Source: Antarctobacter aquimaris (GTDB taxonomy: Bacteria; Pseudomonadota; Alphaproteobacteria; Rhodobacterales; Rhodobacteraceae). From it: 64,000 nt of DNA. The translations under genes were made by a program, and so were the position numbers. How positions within the stretch are numbered: the first letter of the stretch is position 1; every line of letters begins with the position of its first letter. Below are positions 27,168 through 35,377 of this stretch, one piece after another. Where the stretch lies: assembly GCF_900184945.1 (NCBI RefSeq), contig NZ_FXYF01000015.1:42851-106850 (forward strand), in the 5' to 3' direction. The notes under the pieces were generated by a model. The model was not told where the DNA came from and searched no databases. It worked only from the letters and a program-made list of their open reading frames with translations.

Positions 27168-28133
27168 ATGATGATGAAAGGTGTGACCCTGCGGGGTCTG
27201 GAAGTCTTCGAGGCGCTGGCCGAAACCGGCTCGGTCGCGCGGGCGGCCGAACTGACCGGGCTGAGCCAACCGGCCGTCAGCCAGCAGATGCGCAACCTCG
27301 AGACCGCCTTGGGCGCGGACTTGCTGGACCATGGCCGCCGGCCGATGCAGCTGACGCCGGCGGGGCGGTCTTTCCTGCTGCGCACACAGGCGATCCTGCG
27401 GCAGCTGCGGCTGGCGCAGAACGAACTGACCGTCATGGACCTGACGCATCTGTCGACCCTCAGCCTGGGCGTGATCGACGATTTCGACAATGACCTGACG
27501 CCGCGGCTGGTGACGATCCTGGCCGACAGCATGACGCGCTGCCGGTTCAAGCTGATCACCGCCCCCAGCCACGAGATCACCGAGGAGATCCGGGCGCGGC
27601 GTCTGCACCTGGCCATCGCCGCCTCCAGCGGCGAGGTCATGGACGAGATCATCGAATACCCGCTGGTGCGCGATCCCTACATCCTGGTGTGCGCGCGCGG
27701 TGCGGTGGAGGCGGCGGGGGGCGTGCGCCAGATGATGGAGAGCCTGCCGATCCTGCGCTACGACCGCGCGCAGCTGATCGGGCGGCAGATCGAGGCGCAT
27801 CTGGCGCGGCAGAAACTGACCTTTGCCGAACGCTTCGAGATCGGCGCGCACCTGTCGCTGATGACGCTGGTCGCGCGCGGCATGGGCTGGACGATCACCA
27901 CGCCGCTGGGGTTCATGCGGGCGGGGCGCTACCACGAGCAGATGGAGGCGCACCCGGTGCCCTTCAAACCCTTTTCGCGGACCATTTCGCTGTTTGCCGG
28001 GACCGACTGGGCCGACCGCGTGCCGCGTGACGTGGCGCGCACGATGCGGATGCTGGTCAGCGACATGGTCATCGCGCCTGCGCTGACCAAGCTGCCCTGG
28101 CTGGACGGGGAACTGAGGGTGTTGGAGACCTGA
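27168..28133 (+). CDS. LysR-family transcriptional regulator
   Basis: A 321-residue regulator. The N-terminal winged helix-turn-helix reads FEALAETGSVARAAELTG then LSQPAVSQQMRNLE (residues about 12-45), and a periplasmic-binding-protein-like effector domain follows. Three consecutive start ATGs occur at 27168, 27171 and 27174, with aagg upstream. It is divergent from the HpsN-like dehydrogenase, the classic layout for a LysR activator controlling its neighbour. Its ligand is unknown. Confidence 0.9.
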   Translation: MMMKGVTLRGLEVFEALAETGSVARAAELTGLSQPAVSQQMRNLETALGADLLDHGRRPMQLTPAGRSFLLRTQAILRQLRLAQNELTVMDLTHLSTLSLGVIDDFDNDLTPRLVTILADSMTRCRFKLITAPSHEITEEIRARRLHLAIAASSGEVMDEIIEYPLVRDPYILVCARGAVEAAGGVRQMMESLPILRYDRAQLIGRQIEAHLARQKLTFAERFEIGAHLSLMTLVARGMGWTITTPLGFMRAGRYHEQMEAHPVPFKPFSRTISLFAGTDWADRVPRDVARTMRMLVSDMVIAPALTKLPWLDGELRVLET

Positions 28134-28275
28134 CGGCGCGCGCCCTCTGCGTGCCGGAGAGTCCTGATCCTGTCGCATGCCGCCAGATTGCCCCAGCGGC
28201 TGCGCCTGTCCACGGTCCGCGCGCGGATTTCGGAAGGAAATCCGGCAGTTTCAGGAAATCGGAATCTCGGCGGGT

Positions 28276-28293
28276 GGCGGGGATGTCCCCGCC
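28276..28293. terminator. Hairpin between convergent genes
   Basis: GGCGGGGA-TG-TCCCCGCC directly abuts the stop codon of the alpha/beta hydrolase gene and faces the LysR gene end. No T-run is seen. Confidence 0.55.
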
Positions 28294-29061
28294 CTAGGGC
28301 CGAGAGACGTGGTCGACAAAGGCGCGGACCGAGGCTTCGAATCCACGCGGGTCGTCGGCGTGCAGCCAGTGCCCGGCGTTCGGCATCCGGGCATGGCGCG
28401 CGCGGGGGAGCAAGGCGCGGATGCGGTCGCGGTGTTCGGGGCGCACGTAGTCCGACAGCCCCCCCGACAGGAACAGGGTGGGGCCGTCGTAGCTGCCTTC
28501 GATCTCGGGAAAGCCCAGGATCTTCGGCATCTCGGCGGCGAGAGTGTCGAGGTTCAGCTTCCAGCGCTTTTCCTTGAGGTCCAGAGACTGGGTAAAGAAG
28601 CTTTGCAGCGTCTTGTCCGGGACGTGATGCGCCAGCTGCGCCACCGCGTCCGCCCGCTTGTCGACCCGCGCCAGGTCGACCGCGCGCATCGCCTCGATGA
28701 ACTGGATCTGGCTGTGCGTGTAGCCGACCGGCGCGATGTCGGCGACCAGCAGCGAGGCGACCCTGTCGGGCTGGCTGAGCGCCAGCACCATCGCCGCCTT
28801 GCCGCCCATCGAATGCCCGACCACATGGGCGCGGCCGCCGTAGGCGTCGATGACCTCGGCCAGGTCGGCGGCGAGGTCGGGGTAGGCGTGGGTGTCGCTC
28901 CACGGGCTGTCGCCGTGGTTGCGCATGTCCGGCGTGAGAACGTGCCAGCGCTCTGACAGGCGCTTGGCGATCACCCCCCAGTTGCGGCCCGAGCCATACA
29001 GGCCATGCACGATGAGCAGGGGCGTGCCGCCGGGCGTTCCATATGAAAGCGTGTTCAGCAT
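28294..29061 (-). CDS. Alpha/beta hydrolase (YbfF-like esterase)
   Basis: A 255-residue alpha/beta hydrolase. The oxyanion-hole block is IVHGLYGSGRNWG, the nucleophile elbow is VVGHSMGGKAA (Ser about 97), and the catalytic His is in AGHWLHADDP near residue 234. The acid is probably in LFLSGGLSDYV. The start ATG at 29061 (MLNTLSYG) is at the expected distance. It resembles the YbfF acyl-CoA esterase branch. It ends at a hairpin and lies downstream of the NUDIX gene on the same strand. Confidence 0.88.
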   Translation of the reverse strand: MLNTLSYGTPGGTPLLIVHGLYGSGRNWGVIAKRLSERWHVLTPDMRNHGDSPWSDTHAYPDLAADLAEVIDAYGGRAHVVGHSMGGKAAMVLALSQPDRVASLLVADIAPVGYTHSQIQFIEAMRAVDLARVDKRADAVAQLAHHVPDKTLQSFFTQSLDLKEKRWKLNLDTLAAEMPKILGFPEIEGSYDGPTLFLSGGLSDYVRPEHRDRIRALLPRARHARMPNAGHWLHADDPRGFEASVRAFVDHVSRP

Positions 29062-29119
29062 CTCTGTCTCACGTGCAGCCTCGGGACGGTGGACGCCACC
29101 AGGCGAACCCGGTCCGCGA

Positions 29120-29827
29120 TCAGTCTTCGACCATGGGGGCGCCACGCAGGCGGAGAAACAGGCTCTCCTCCTCGTCGTTGCGGAAGAACGGCACCGAGGT
29201 GGGCGGTGTCGTGTCGGTGGCGCGCGCCGCGACCTCGGCCAGGACGACTTCGGTGATGAACGGCAGGTCGTAGTTGCGGATCTCGTCGATGGCGATCCAC
29301 TGGAGGTGCGACAGCTCGTCCGCGGCGGCGTCGAAGTCGTCGGGATCGGAGGCGAGTGCATCGGCATCCAGCAGGAAGAAGCGGGCGTCGAACCGGCGCG
29401 GGCGGCCCGGTGGCGTGATGGCGCGGAACACGAATTGCAGCGCGTCGGCCGTGGGCCGGTGGCCAGTGCCGGCGAAGTTCAGCCAGTCGCCCGGGATGGC
29501 GCCGGGCCAGGGACCGGGCAGGCCCAGCACCTGGCCGGTCTCTTCCCAGAGTTCGCGCACCGCGGCGACGGCCAGCGCATGCGTCATGTCGCGCGCGGCG
29601 TCTTCGGCCAGGCGGGCGGCACAGATCGCCGGCAGCGGGCGGGCCAGCGGCACCGCCGCGTCGGCCGCATCGACCGCGCCGCCGGGAAAGACGAACTTGT
29701 TCGGCATGAAGGCCGCCTTGGCGCCGCGTTGTCCCATCAGGACGCGGGGCCGCGTTTCGCGGTCCCGCAGGACGATGACGGTGGCGGCATCGCGGATCGC
29801 GGTCTTGTCCATGGTCTTGTCGGTCAT
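29120..29827 (-). CDS. NUDIX hydrolase
   Basis: A 235-residue protein. The NUDIX box is split: GGAVDAADAAVP begins it, and AAVRELWEETGQVLGL carries the catalytic RELxEETG core, with a longer insert than the standard 23-residue box. This layout is common in alphaproteobacterial NUDIX proteins related to NUDT19. The ATG at 29827 has gagggtg upstream. It is 8 bp downstream of the DUF983 gene, so the two are one operon. The substrate is probably a nucleoside diphosphate derivative or a CoA ester, not determined. Confidence 0.88.
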   Translation of the reverse strand: MTDKTMDKTAIRDAATVIVLRDRETRPRVLMGQRGAKAAFMPNKFVFPGGAVDAADAAVPLARPLPAICAARLAEDAARDMTHALAVAAVRELWEETGQVLGLPGPWPGAIPGDWLNFAGTGHRPTADALQFVFRAITPPGRPRRFDARFFLLDADALASDPDDFDAAADELSHLQWIAIDEIRNYDLPFITEVVLAEVAARATDTTPPTSVPFFRNDEEESLFLRLRGAPMVED

Positions 29828-29835
29828 AGGCACCC

Positions 29836-30225
29836 TCAACTGTGGGGCGCGAAGCCGTGCATGCCGCGAACCCACTGGAAGGCCACGATCACCCCTTTCA
29901 ATCTTGGCAGAAGGTAGAGCGAGAGTGCAATGCAGCCAACGGCAAAGATCGTGAACAGCACCAGCGGTTCCGGCCGCCAGGTGGTGAACACGATCAGCAG
30001 CAGCGGCGCCATGATGTGGCCGACGATCAGGATCGTCAGGTAGGCGGGGCCGTCATCGGCGCGGTGGTGATGCAGGTCCTCGCGGCAGACCGGGCATTTG
30101 TCGCGCACTGTCAGGTAGCCGGTCAGCATCTGTCCGCTGCCGCATTTCGGGCAACGCCGGCGCCAGCCGCGCCAAAGCGTCGGCCAGAGGGGGTCGCGCC
30201 CCTCGCTGTGTTGCGTTTCTGTCAT
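29836..30225 (-). CDS. DUF983 membrane protein
   Basis: A 129-residue protein with a zinc-ribbon-like N-terminus (CPKCGSGQ and CPVCREDL, residues about 25-46) followed by two transmembrane helices (about 58-80 and 85-105). This is the DUF983 family, found near haem-copper oxidase and NUDIX genes in alphaproteobacteria. Function is unknown. It heads the operon DUF983-NUDIX and is divergent from the EF-hand gene. Confidence 0.88.
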   Translation of the reverse strand: MTETQHSEGRDPLWPTLWRGWRRRCPKCGSGQMLTGYLTVRDKCPVCREDLHHHRADDGPAYLTILIVGHIMAPLLLIVFTTWRPEPLVLFTIFAVGCIALSLYLLPRLKGVIVAFQWVRGMHGFAPHS

Positions 30226-30442
30226 GTCTTGCCTCGCTTGTCCGTGCCCGAAAATGGCGGCTGCTTGGGTCGGCCGGAAGGGCGCAAAACGTCCTTGCGG
30301 CCGGATGTCACAGATCACGGCAGCGTGACCCGAGCGGGGCGATTTTTTCGACGGAATGCGCGGGCCGGGCCGTGAAAGCCTACAGAAACGCCCCAAGCGA
30401 GGGCGGATCGCAACCCTGAGACAACCTCTGGAAGGACACGAC

Positions 30443-31027
30443 ATGAAACGCACTGCACTCTGGATGACGGGCGCACTGGTGGTGACAATGGGCACGGCCG
30501 GGATCGCGATGGCCCACGGCAAGGGCTACGGCGACCGCGGCGCCGGGGCGCCGATGATGGAAGAAATGTTCGCGCAGATCGACGCCGACAGCGATGGCAA
30601 GGTGACCAAGGACGAGATCGAGGCCTTTCGCGCGGCGCGCTTTGCCGCGGCCGACACCGACGGCGACGGCAAGCTGTCGCAGGACGAGATGGCAGCCGCC
30701 CGCGATGCCCGGCGCATGGAGCGGGTGCAGGCCATGGTCACGCGGATGGACACCGACGGTGACGGCCTGCTGAGCGCCGAGGAACTGGCCGCGGGTCAAC
30801 CGCAGGCAGCGCGCGGCCCGGAGCCGATGTTCGACCGGCTTGACGCCGATGGCGACGGTGCGCTGACGCTGGAAGAGATGCAGCAGGCGCGCGGCGCCTT
30901 CGGCCGGGAACGCGGCATGGGCCGCTTTGGTGGCGACCGTGGTGATCACCACCGCGAGGGCGGGCACCGCGGCGGGCATCACGGCTTTCCGTTCTTCGGC
31001 AAGCCCGACATGTCGGACGACGGCTGA
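30443..31027 (+). CDS. Periplasmic EF-hand calcium-binding protein
   Basis: A 194-residue protein with a signal peptide (residues 1-24, ending AMAHG) and four EF-hand loops: DADSDGKVTKDE, DTDGDGKLSQDE, DTDGDGLLSAEE and DADGDGALTLEE, all with the calcium-ligand pattern. The C-terminus is Gly/His/Arg-rich (HHREGGHRGGHHG), possibly metal-binding. It precedes an ECF sigma gene, an inner-membrane protein and a CpxP-like protein on the same strand, a grouping that suggests an envelope metal-sensing module. Its partner is not known. Confidence 0.9.
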   Translation: MKRTALWMTGALVVTMGTAGIAMAHGKGYGDRGAGAPMMEEMFAQIDADSDGKVTKDEIEAFRAARFAAADTDGDGKLSQDEMAAARDARRMERVQAMVTRMDTDGDGLLSAEELAAGQPQAARGPEPMFDRLDADGDGALTLEEMQQARGAFGRERGMGRFGGDRGDHHREGGHRGGHHGFPFFGKPDMSDDG

Positions 31028-31111
31028 CCATGAGGTCCGGGCGGCGCGAACGGTCGCCCGGACCGTTGCACGCGGCGCCTTGCCGGGGTAGCGCGGAACG
31101 ATGGATTGCAG

Positions 31112-31699
31112 ATGCCTTTCGAAGCCATGAGCGCCGATGCGGACGAGGACCTGCTGGCCGCCTATGCCGCCGGCGACGCCGCCGCGGCGCGGGCGCTGAC
31201 GCAGCGCCTGGCACCGCGCGTCTTTGCCCATGCGGCAAGGATGCTGGGCGGCGACCGGGCCGAGGCCGAGGACGTGGCGCAGGAGGCGCTGCTGCGGCTC
31301 TGGCGCGCGGCCCCCGGCTGGCGCCGGGGCGAGGCGAAGGTCACCACCTGGCTCTACCGGGTGACGGCCAACCTCTGCATCGACCGGATGCGGCGGCGGC
31401 GCGGCGGGACCGACCTGGACGCGGTGCCGGAACCGGCGGACGAGTCCCCCTCGGCCGCGGAGGGCCTGCAACAGCAGGCGCGCGCCGAGGCGTTGCAGGG
31501 CGCGCTGGACGGTTTGCCGGACCGGCAACGCCAGGCGGTGATCCTGCGGCACATCGAGGGGCTCTCGAACCCGGAGATCGCCGAGATCATGGACATCGGG
31601 CCCCGCGCCGTGGAGAGTCTGGTGGCGCGCGGCAAACGGGCATTGGAGGACGCGCTGCTGGGTCGGCGCGATGAACTGGGGTATCGGGACGATGACTGA
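31112..31699 (+). CDS. ECF-family RNA polymerase sigma factor
   Basis: A 195-residue sigma-70 factor of the extracytoplasmic-function type. Region 2 contains GGDRAEAEDVAQEALLRLW, and region 4 contains LPDRQRQAVILRHIEGLSN with the helix-turn-helix PEIAEIMDIGPRAVESL. Starts at 31112 or 31127 are both possible, as neither has a strong ribosome site. Its end overlaps the next gene by 8 bp. That gene encodes a membrane protein that may be its anti-sigma factor. Confidence 0.9.
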   Translation: MPFEAMSADADEDLLAAYAAGDAAAARALTQRLAPRVFAHAARMLGGDRAEAEDVAQEALLRLWRAAPGWRRGEAKVTTWLYRVTANLCIDRMRRRRGGTDLDAVPEPADESPSAAEGLQQQARAEALQGALDGLPDRQRQAVILRHIEGLSNPEIAEIMDIGPRAVESLVARGKRALEDALLGRRDELGYRDDD

Positions 31700-32093
31700 G
31701 CGCAAGGACAACCGGAACGGCCTGTTTGCCCCTTTTGGCGGGGATGAGGCCGCGCTTGACGGCTTTTTCGCCGCCGCGCGGGCCACGACGCCGCAGCCGG
31801 GCGGGGATTTCCTGGCCCGGATGGAGGCGTTGGCGCTGGCCGAACAACCGGCGGCTCGCCCGACGACGGGTCCGGTGACGCCACGCCGCGCCGGGCTGGT
31901 CCGCCAGCTGCGCGAAGCGCTGGGCGGCTGGATCGGCATGGCGGGCCTGGCTGCCGCCTGTGCTGCGGGAATCTGGATCGGGGTCAGCCCGCCGGACAGC
32001 CTGTCGGACTACTGGGGCGTGGATGCGGCCGGGCTGGGAACGCTGGGCGTGGATCCGCTCGGCGGGTTCGACCTGTCGCTGCTGGAAGGGTGA
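31692..32093 (+). CDS. Single-pass membrane protein, candidate anti-sigma partner
   Basis: A 133-residue protein with a soluble N-terminal part (residues 1-80), one transmembrane helix near residues 85-103 (GMAGLAAACAAGIWIGV), and a short periplasmic tail. This topology and its 8-bp overlap with the ECF sigma gene suggest an anti-sigma factor, but no ZAS zinc motif (HxxxCxxC) is present. The next gene begins 4 bp after its stop. The assignment rests on position and topology only. Confidence 0.65.
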   Translation: MTERKDNRNGLFAPFGGDEAALDGFFAAARATTPQPGGDFLARMEALALAEQPAARPTTGPVTPRRAGLVRQLREALGGWIGMAGLAAACAAGIWIGVSPPDSLSDYWGVDAAGLGTLGVDPLGGFDLSLLEG

Positions 32094-32097
32094 GCCG

Positions 32098-32616
32098 ATG
32101 ACCGAAAGTCATGACATCAAGGGTGGTCCGCGCCGCTGGGTGCGGGTCCTGCTGTTCGTGTCGCTGGCGCTCAACCTCTTGGTGGTGGGCGCTGTGACGG
32201 GCTTTGTGCTCAAGGGTCCGCAGCTGGTGCGGGGCGACCGGGCCGATCCCGTGCTGCCCTACACGCGCGCCTTCGACGAAGACCAGCGGCACGCGCTGTG
32301 GCGCGACCTGCGCAGCGGCCTGCCGCGCGAAGGCGCGCCGCTGCGCGAGGGCTACCTTGAGGATTATCGCACGGCGCTGGAAATCCTGCGGGCCGACCCC
32401 TACGACCCGGCGCGGATGGAGGCGCTGCTGGCGGCGCAGGCGGCGCGGGGCGCCGAAGTGCGCGCGCGCGGCCAGAAGGTGCTGAGCGCCTATCTTGCCG
32501 CGATGGACCCCGAGGCGCGGCGGGCCTACGCTGATCGGCTCGAGCAGGAAATCGGCAAGATGCACCGGCGCGGGGGCGGCGAAGACCGCCACCGCGGCGC
32601 ACCCGGGCGCGACTGA
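32098..32616 (+). CDS. Periplasmic heavy-metal sensor (CpxP/ZraP-like)
   Basis: A 172-residue protein with an N-terminal membrane anchor (RVLLFVSLALNLLVVGAVTGF is the hydrophobic region, about residues 16-37) and a helical periplasmic domain that contains repeated Arg/Glu-rich helices, resembling the heavy-metal resistance family related to CpxP and CnrX. The C-terminus has His residues (GKMHRRGGGEDRHRG). It closes the ECF-sigma gene group and could sense metal or stress for the sigma factor; this is inference from the CnrX precedent. Confidence 0.75.
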   Translation: MTESHDIKGGPRRWVRVLLFVSLALNLLVVGAVTGFVLKGPQLVRGDRADPVLPYTRAFDEDQRHALWRDLRSGLPREGAPLREGYLEDYRTALEILRADPYDPARMEALLAAQAARGAEVRARGQKVLSAYLAAMDPEARRAYADRLEQEIGKMHRRGGGEDRHRGAPGRD

Positions 32617-32635
32617 CACATATCCTCAGGTCAGG

Positions 32636-34096
32636 TCAGGTCAGGCCCGCGCGGCGCGGTGACGGCGGCAGTTCGGTGTTACGGGTCGCCCGCAGAACCC
32701 TGGACTTGTCGCGGGCTGGCAAAGGGTGGACCGTGTCCGCCATGACCACCATGTTGCGGCCGCCATGCTTGGCCGCGTACAGCGCCCGGTCGGCCCGTTC
32801 GATCAGGTCGAGCGGACCGGCGCCCGAGCCAGGGGTGCCGATGGCGACGCCGATCGACAGGGTGATCGTCAGTTGCTTGCCGTCGGGCAGGGTGACCGGA
32901 TGGCGTGCCATGATCCGGCAAAGACGTTCAGCGGTGTGCTTGGCGGCGGTGCGTTCCGCGTCGGGCATCGCGACAAGGAACTCCTCGCCCCCCCAGCGCG
33001 AGATCAGGTCGGCGGCACGCAGGTTGTCCTTCAGGCGCTGCGCCAGCGTGACCAGCACCGCGTCGCCCGCCGCGTGGCCATGCACATCGTTCACCCGCTT
33101 GAAGAAATCGAGATCGGCCAGCAGCAGGGCATAGGGACGGTTCTTCTGCGCCGCCCGCTCGGCCAGGCGCGAGATGTGCGGCACGGCATAGCGGCGGTTG
33201 TAGAGCCCGGTCAGCGGATCGCAGACCGCCGCGCGCAGGCCGTCGCGCATGTTGGCGCGCAGGCGGTCATTGGTGCGTTTGCGGTCGATCTGCTTTTTCA
33301 GGCGGATCGCCAGTTCGTCAAGGTCGAGCCCGGACGACAGCAGGTCATTCGCCCCCATGTCGAGCGCGCTGGCCGCTTCGCGCCGCTGGTGCGGCTGGGC
33401 GATGTAGATCAACGCCGAGTGCCGGGTGTGCCGGCTGGCGCGCAACTGCGGCAGCAGGGTCAGGCCCTCGCCCAGACTGCCCGGCGCCTCGGCGATGATC
33501 ACGACATCGGGCGGGCGGTTCTGTTCGCGCAGGGCGTCGTCCGGGTCCACAAGCTCGATCCGGTCGGAAATCCGCGTCTTCAGCCCGTCCAAGAGCGCAC
33601 GCGTGGCCGGGTGCTTTGGCGGCGCGACCAGCCGCACCAGTGCCGGCGCGACGAAATCGGCGCCCTGTTCGGCCAGGCCCAAGGCGCGCCGCGTGTCGTC
33701 ACGCAGCTGAAGCTCGGCCTCGGCGTCGCGGGCCCGCAGCAAGGAGCGCAGCCGCGCCAGCATCACCATGTCGTCGACCGGGCGCGCCAGCACGTCGTCG
33801 GCCCCGGCGGCCAGCGAGGCCAGCCGTTCGCCCGGATCGTCCTCGGCGTGGACGATGATCACGGGAATGTGCAGGTCGGGCGATTGTTCGTCGAGCAGGG
33901 CACAGAGTTCGCGCCCGCTCATGTCCGGCAGGTCTGCGGCGATGATCACGAGGTCGGGCGAGGCGCGGGCCGCCAGGTCCAGCGCGTTGGCGCCGCTGTC
34001 GGCCTGAATCACTTCGTAGTAGGCGGCAGAGAGTTTGACACGCAAGATGATGCGATTCGTGGGCACTGCGTCCACAACAAGTATTCGTCCTGACAT
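32636..34096 (-). CDS. PleD-like diguanylate cyclase with degenerate receivers
   Basis: A 486-residue protein with the PleD layout: receiver 1 (residues about 1-120), receiver-like adaptor 2 (about 150-275), and a GGDEF domain (about 300-455) that makes cyclic di-GMP. The active site GGEEF is intact near residue 368, and an RxxD inhibitory site (RAAD) stands five residues before its RWGGEEF. In receiver 1, however, the phospho-acceptor position 53 is Ala (IIAADLP), the acidic pair is DA at 9-10, and the conserved Lys 105 is Arg. Receiver 2 also lacks the Asp. The cyclase therefore probably does not respond to phosphorylation. It is divergent from the DUF3572 gene. Confidence 0.9.
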   Translation of the reverse strand: MSGRILVVDAVPTNRIILRVKLSAAYYEVIQADSGANALDLAARASPDLVIIAADLPDMSGRELCALLDEQSPDLHIPVIIVHAEDDPGERLASLAAGADDVLARPVDDMVMLARLRSLLRARDAEAELQLRDDTRRALGLAEQGADFVAPALVRLVAPPKHPATRALLDGLKTRISDRIELVDPDDALREQNRPPDVVIIAEAPGSLGEGLTLLPQLRASRHTRHSALIYIAQPHQRREAASALDMGANDLLSSGLDLDELAIRLKKQIDRKRTNDRLRANMRDGLRAAVCDPLTGLYNRRYAVPHISRLAERAAQKNRPYALLLADLDFFKRVNDVHGHAAGDAVLVTLAQRLKDNLRAADLISRWGGEEFLVAMPDAERTAAKHTAERLCRIMARHPVTLPDGKQLTITLSIGVAIGTPGSGAGPLDLIERADRALYAAKHGGRNMVVMADTVHPLPARDKSRVLRATRNTELPPSPRRAGLT

Positions 34097-34208
34097 CTTC
34101 CGAACCCCCCGCTGCGTGCGGCGCGTCAGCAAGCAGGCTGCTTGCACTTTCACATAACCTCAGATTTGATGAAGATTGGTTAAGAAACCCTTTCGGAAAG
34201 TGATCAAA

Positions 34209-34493
34209 ATGACTCTGTCGCGGGAAGTCGCCGAAACGGTCGGTTTGCAGGCGGTGGCCTGGCTGGCGGCGAACGATGACCTGCTGCCGGTCTTCCTGGG
34301 CGCGACGGGCGCGTCGGAGGCGGACTTTCGCGCCAGCCTGCAAGACCCGGCCTTTCAGGGAGCGGTTCTGGACTTCCTTTTGATGGACGATGCCTGGATC
34401 ACGGCCTTTTGTTCCGAACAGGATCTGGAGCCGCTCCTGCCGATGCTGGCGCGTGCCCATCTGCCGGGCGGCGAAACGGTCCACTGGACATGA
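34209..34493 (+). CDS. DUF3572 family protein
   Basis: A 94-residue soluble acidic protein starting MTLSREVAETVGLQAVAWLA, with GGAAAG-like ribosome site GGAAAG upstream of the ATG. The pattern fits DUF3572, a small alphaproteobacterial family without known function. Its stop overlaps the start of the HAD hydrolase gene by 4 bp, so the two are translated together. It is divergent from the PleD-like gene, as is common for this family. Confidence 0.8.
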   Translation: MTLSREVAETVGLQAVAWLAANDDLLPVFLGATGASEADFRASLQDPAFQGAVLDFLLMDDAWITAFCSEQDLEPLLPMLARAHLPGGETVHWT

Positions 34494-35200
34494 TCGGACC
34501 GCGGATCGAGGCTGTTCTCTTTGACAAGGATGGCACCCTGTTCGACTTCGGCGCCACCTGGAACGCCTTTGCTGCCGGTCTGATCGAGCACCTCGCCGAA
34601 GGCGATGCCGGCCGGCGGCGGGCGCTGGCCGAGGCGCTGGTCTTCGACCTAGAGACCGGCAGTTTCCTGCCGCACAGCCCGGTGATCGCGGGAACCAACC
34701 GCGAAGTGGCCGAACTGCTGGCCCGGGTGCTGCCCGGGCGGGAGGTTGGCGCGCTGGAGGCGCTGATTGTGCGCGAGGCGGCCACCGCACCGCTGCGCGA
34801 AGCGGTGGCGCTGGTGCCGTTCCTCGCCGGGCTGGCGGCGCGCGGGCTGACGCTGGGCGTGATGACCAACGACAGCGAAAGCGTGGCGCGCGCGCACCTG
34901 CGCACGGCGGGCATCGAGGGCATGTTCGACTTTGTTGCCGGGGCGGACAGCGGCCACGGCGCCAAGCCATCGCCCCTGCCTCTCCTTGCCTTTGCCAGGG
35001 CCACCGGGCACCGGCCCGACCGGGTGGTGATGGTGGGCGACAGCCTGCACGATCTTGCCGCGGGGCGGGCCGCGGGCATGTGGACCGCCGGCGTGCTGAC
35101 AGGGATGGCCTCGGCCGACGTGCTCGCGCCGCTGGCGGATGTGGTGCTGCCCGATATCGGCCACCTGACCGGCTGGCTGAGCCAGGCGGCGCGTCGCTGA
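34490..35200 (+). CDS. HAD-superfamily phosphatase (phosphoglycolate phosphatase-like)
   Basis: A 236-residue HAD hydrolase. Motif I is LFDKDGTLFDF (nucleophile Asp at about 12), motif II is GVMTNDS, motif III Lys is in GAKPSPLPL, and motif IV is VMVGDSLHDL. The cap sits between motifs I and II, as in phosphoglycolate phosphatase Gph. It is coupled to the DUF3572 gene by a 4-bp overlap. The substrate cannot be assigned. Confidence 0.88.
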   Translation: MIGPRIEAVLFDKDGTLFDFGATWNAFAAGLIEHLAEGDAGRRRALAEALVFDLETGSFLPHSPVIAGTNREVAELLARVLPGREVGALEALIVREAATAPLREAVALVPFLAGLAARGLTLGVMTNDSESVARAHLRTAGIEGMFDFVAGADSGHGAKPSPLPLLAFARATGHRPDRVVMVGDSLHDLAAGRAAGMWTAGVLTGMASADVLAPLADVVLPDIGHLTGWLSQAARR

Positions 35201-35343
35201 AAGGCAAGACGCGGGGCGCAAACGGATCAGACGGACCCGCGGCGATGGGCGACAGTCACCTATCGCCTTGACGGCCGCCCAAGTGACACTTCGATTGCGA
35301 CGGATTTCGTCGGAAACGGCGGCGAAACGCCGATGCGGGCACG

Positions 35344-35366
35344 GTGTCATGGGCGCTACATGACAC
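35344..35366. promoter_or_regulatory. Perfect operator-like palindrome upstream of the MttB-like gene
   Basis: GTGTCATG (35344-35351) and CATGACAC (35359-35366) are exact inverse copies with a 7-bp spacer, ending 11 bp before the ATG. A related half-site AAGTGACACT occurs at 35281. This looks like a repressor operator, though a hairpin in the leader is also possible. Confidence 0.55.
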
Positions 35367-35377
35367 GGAGGGTCACC

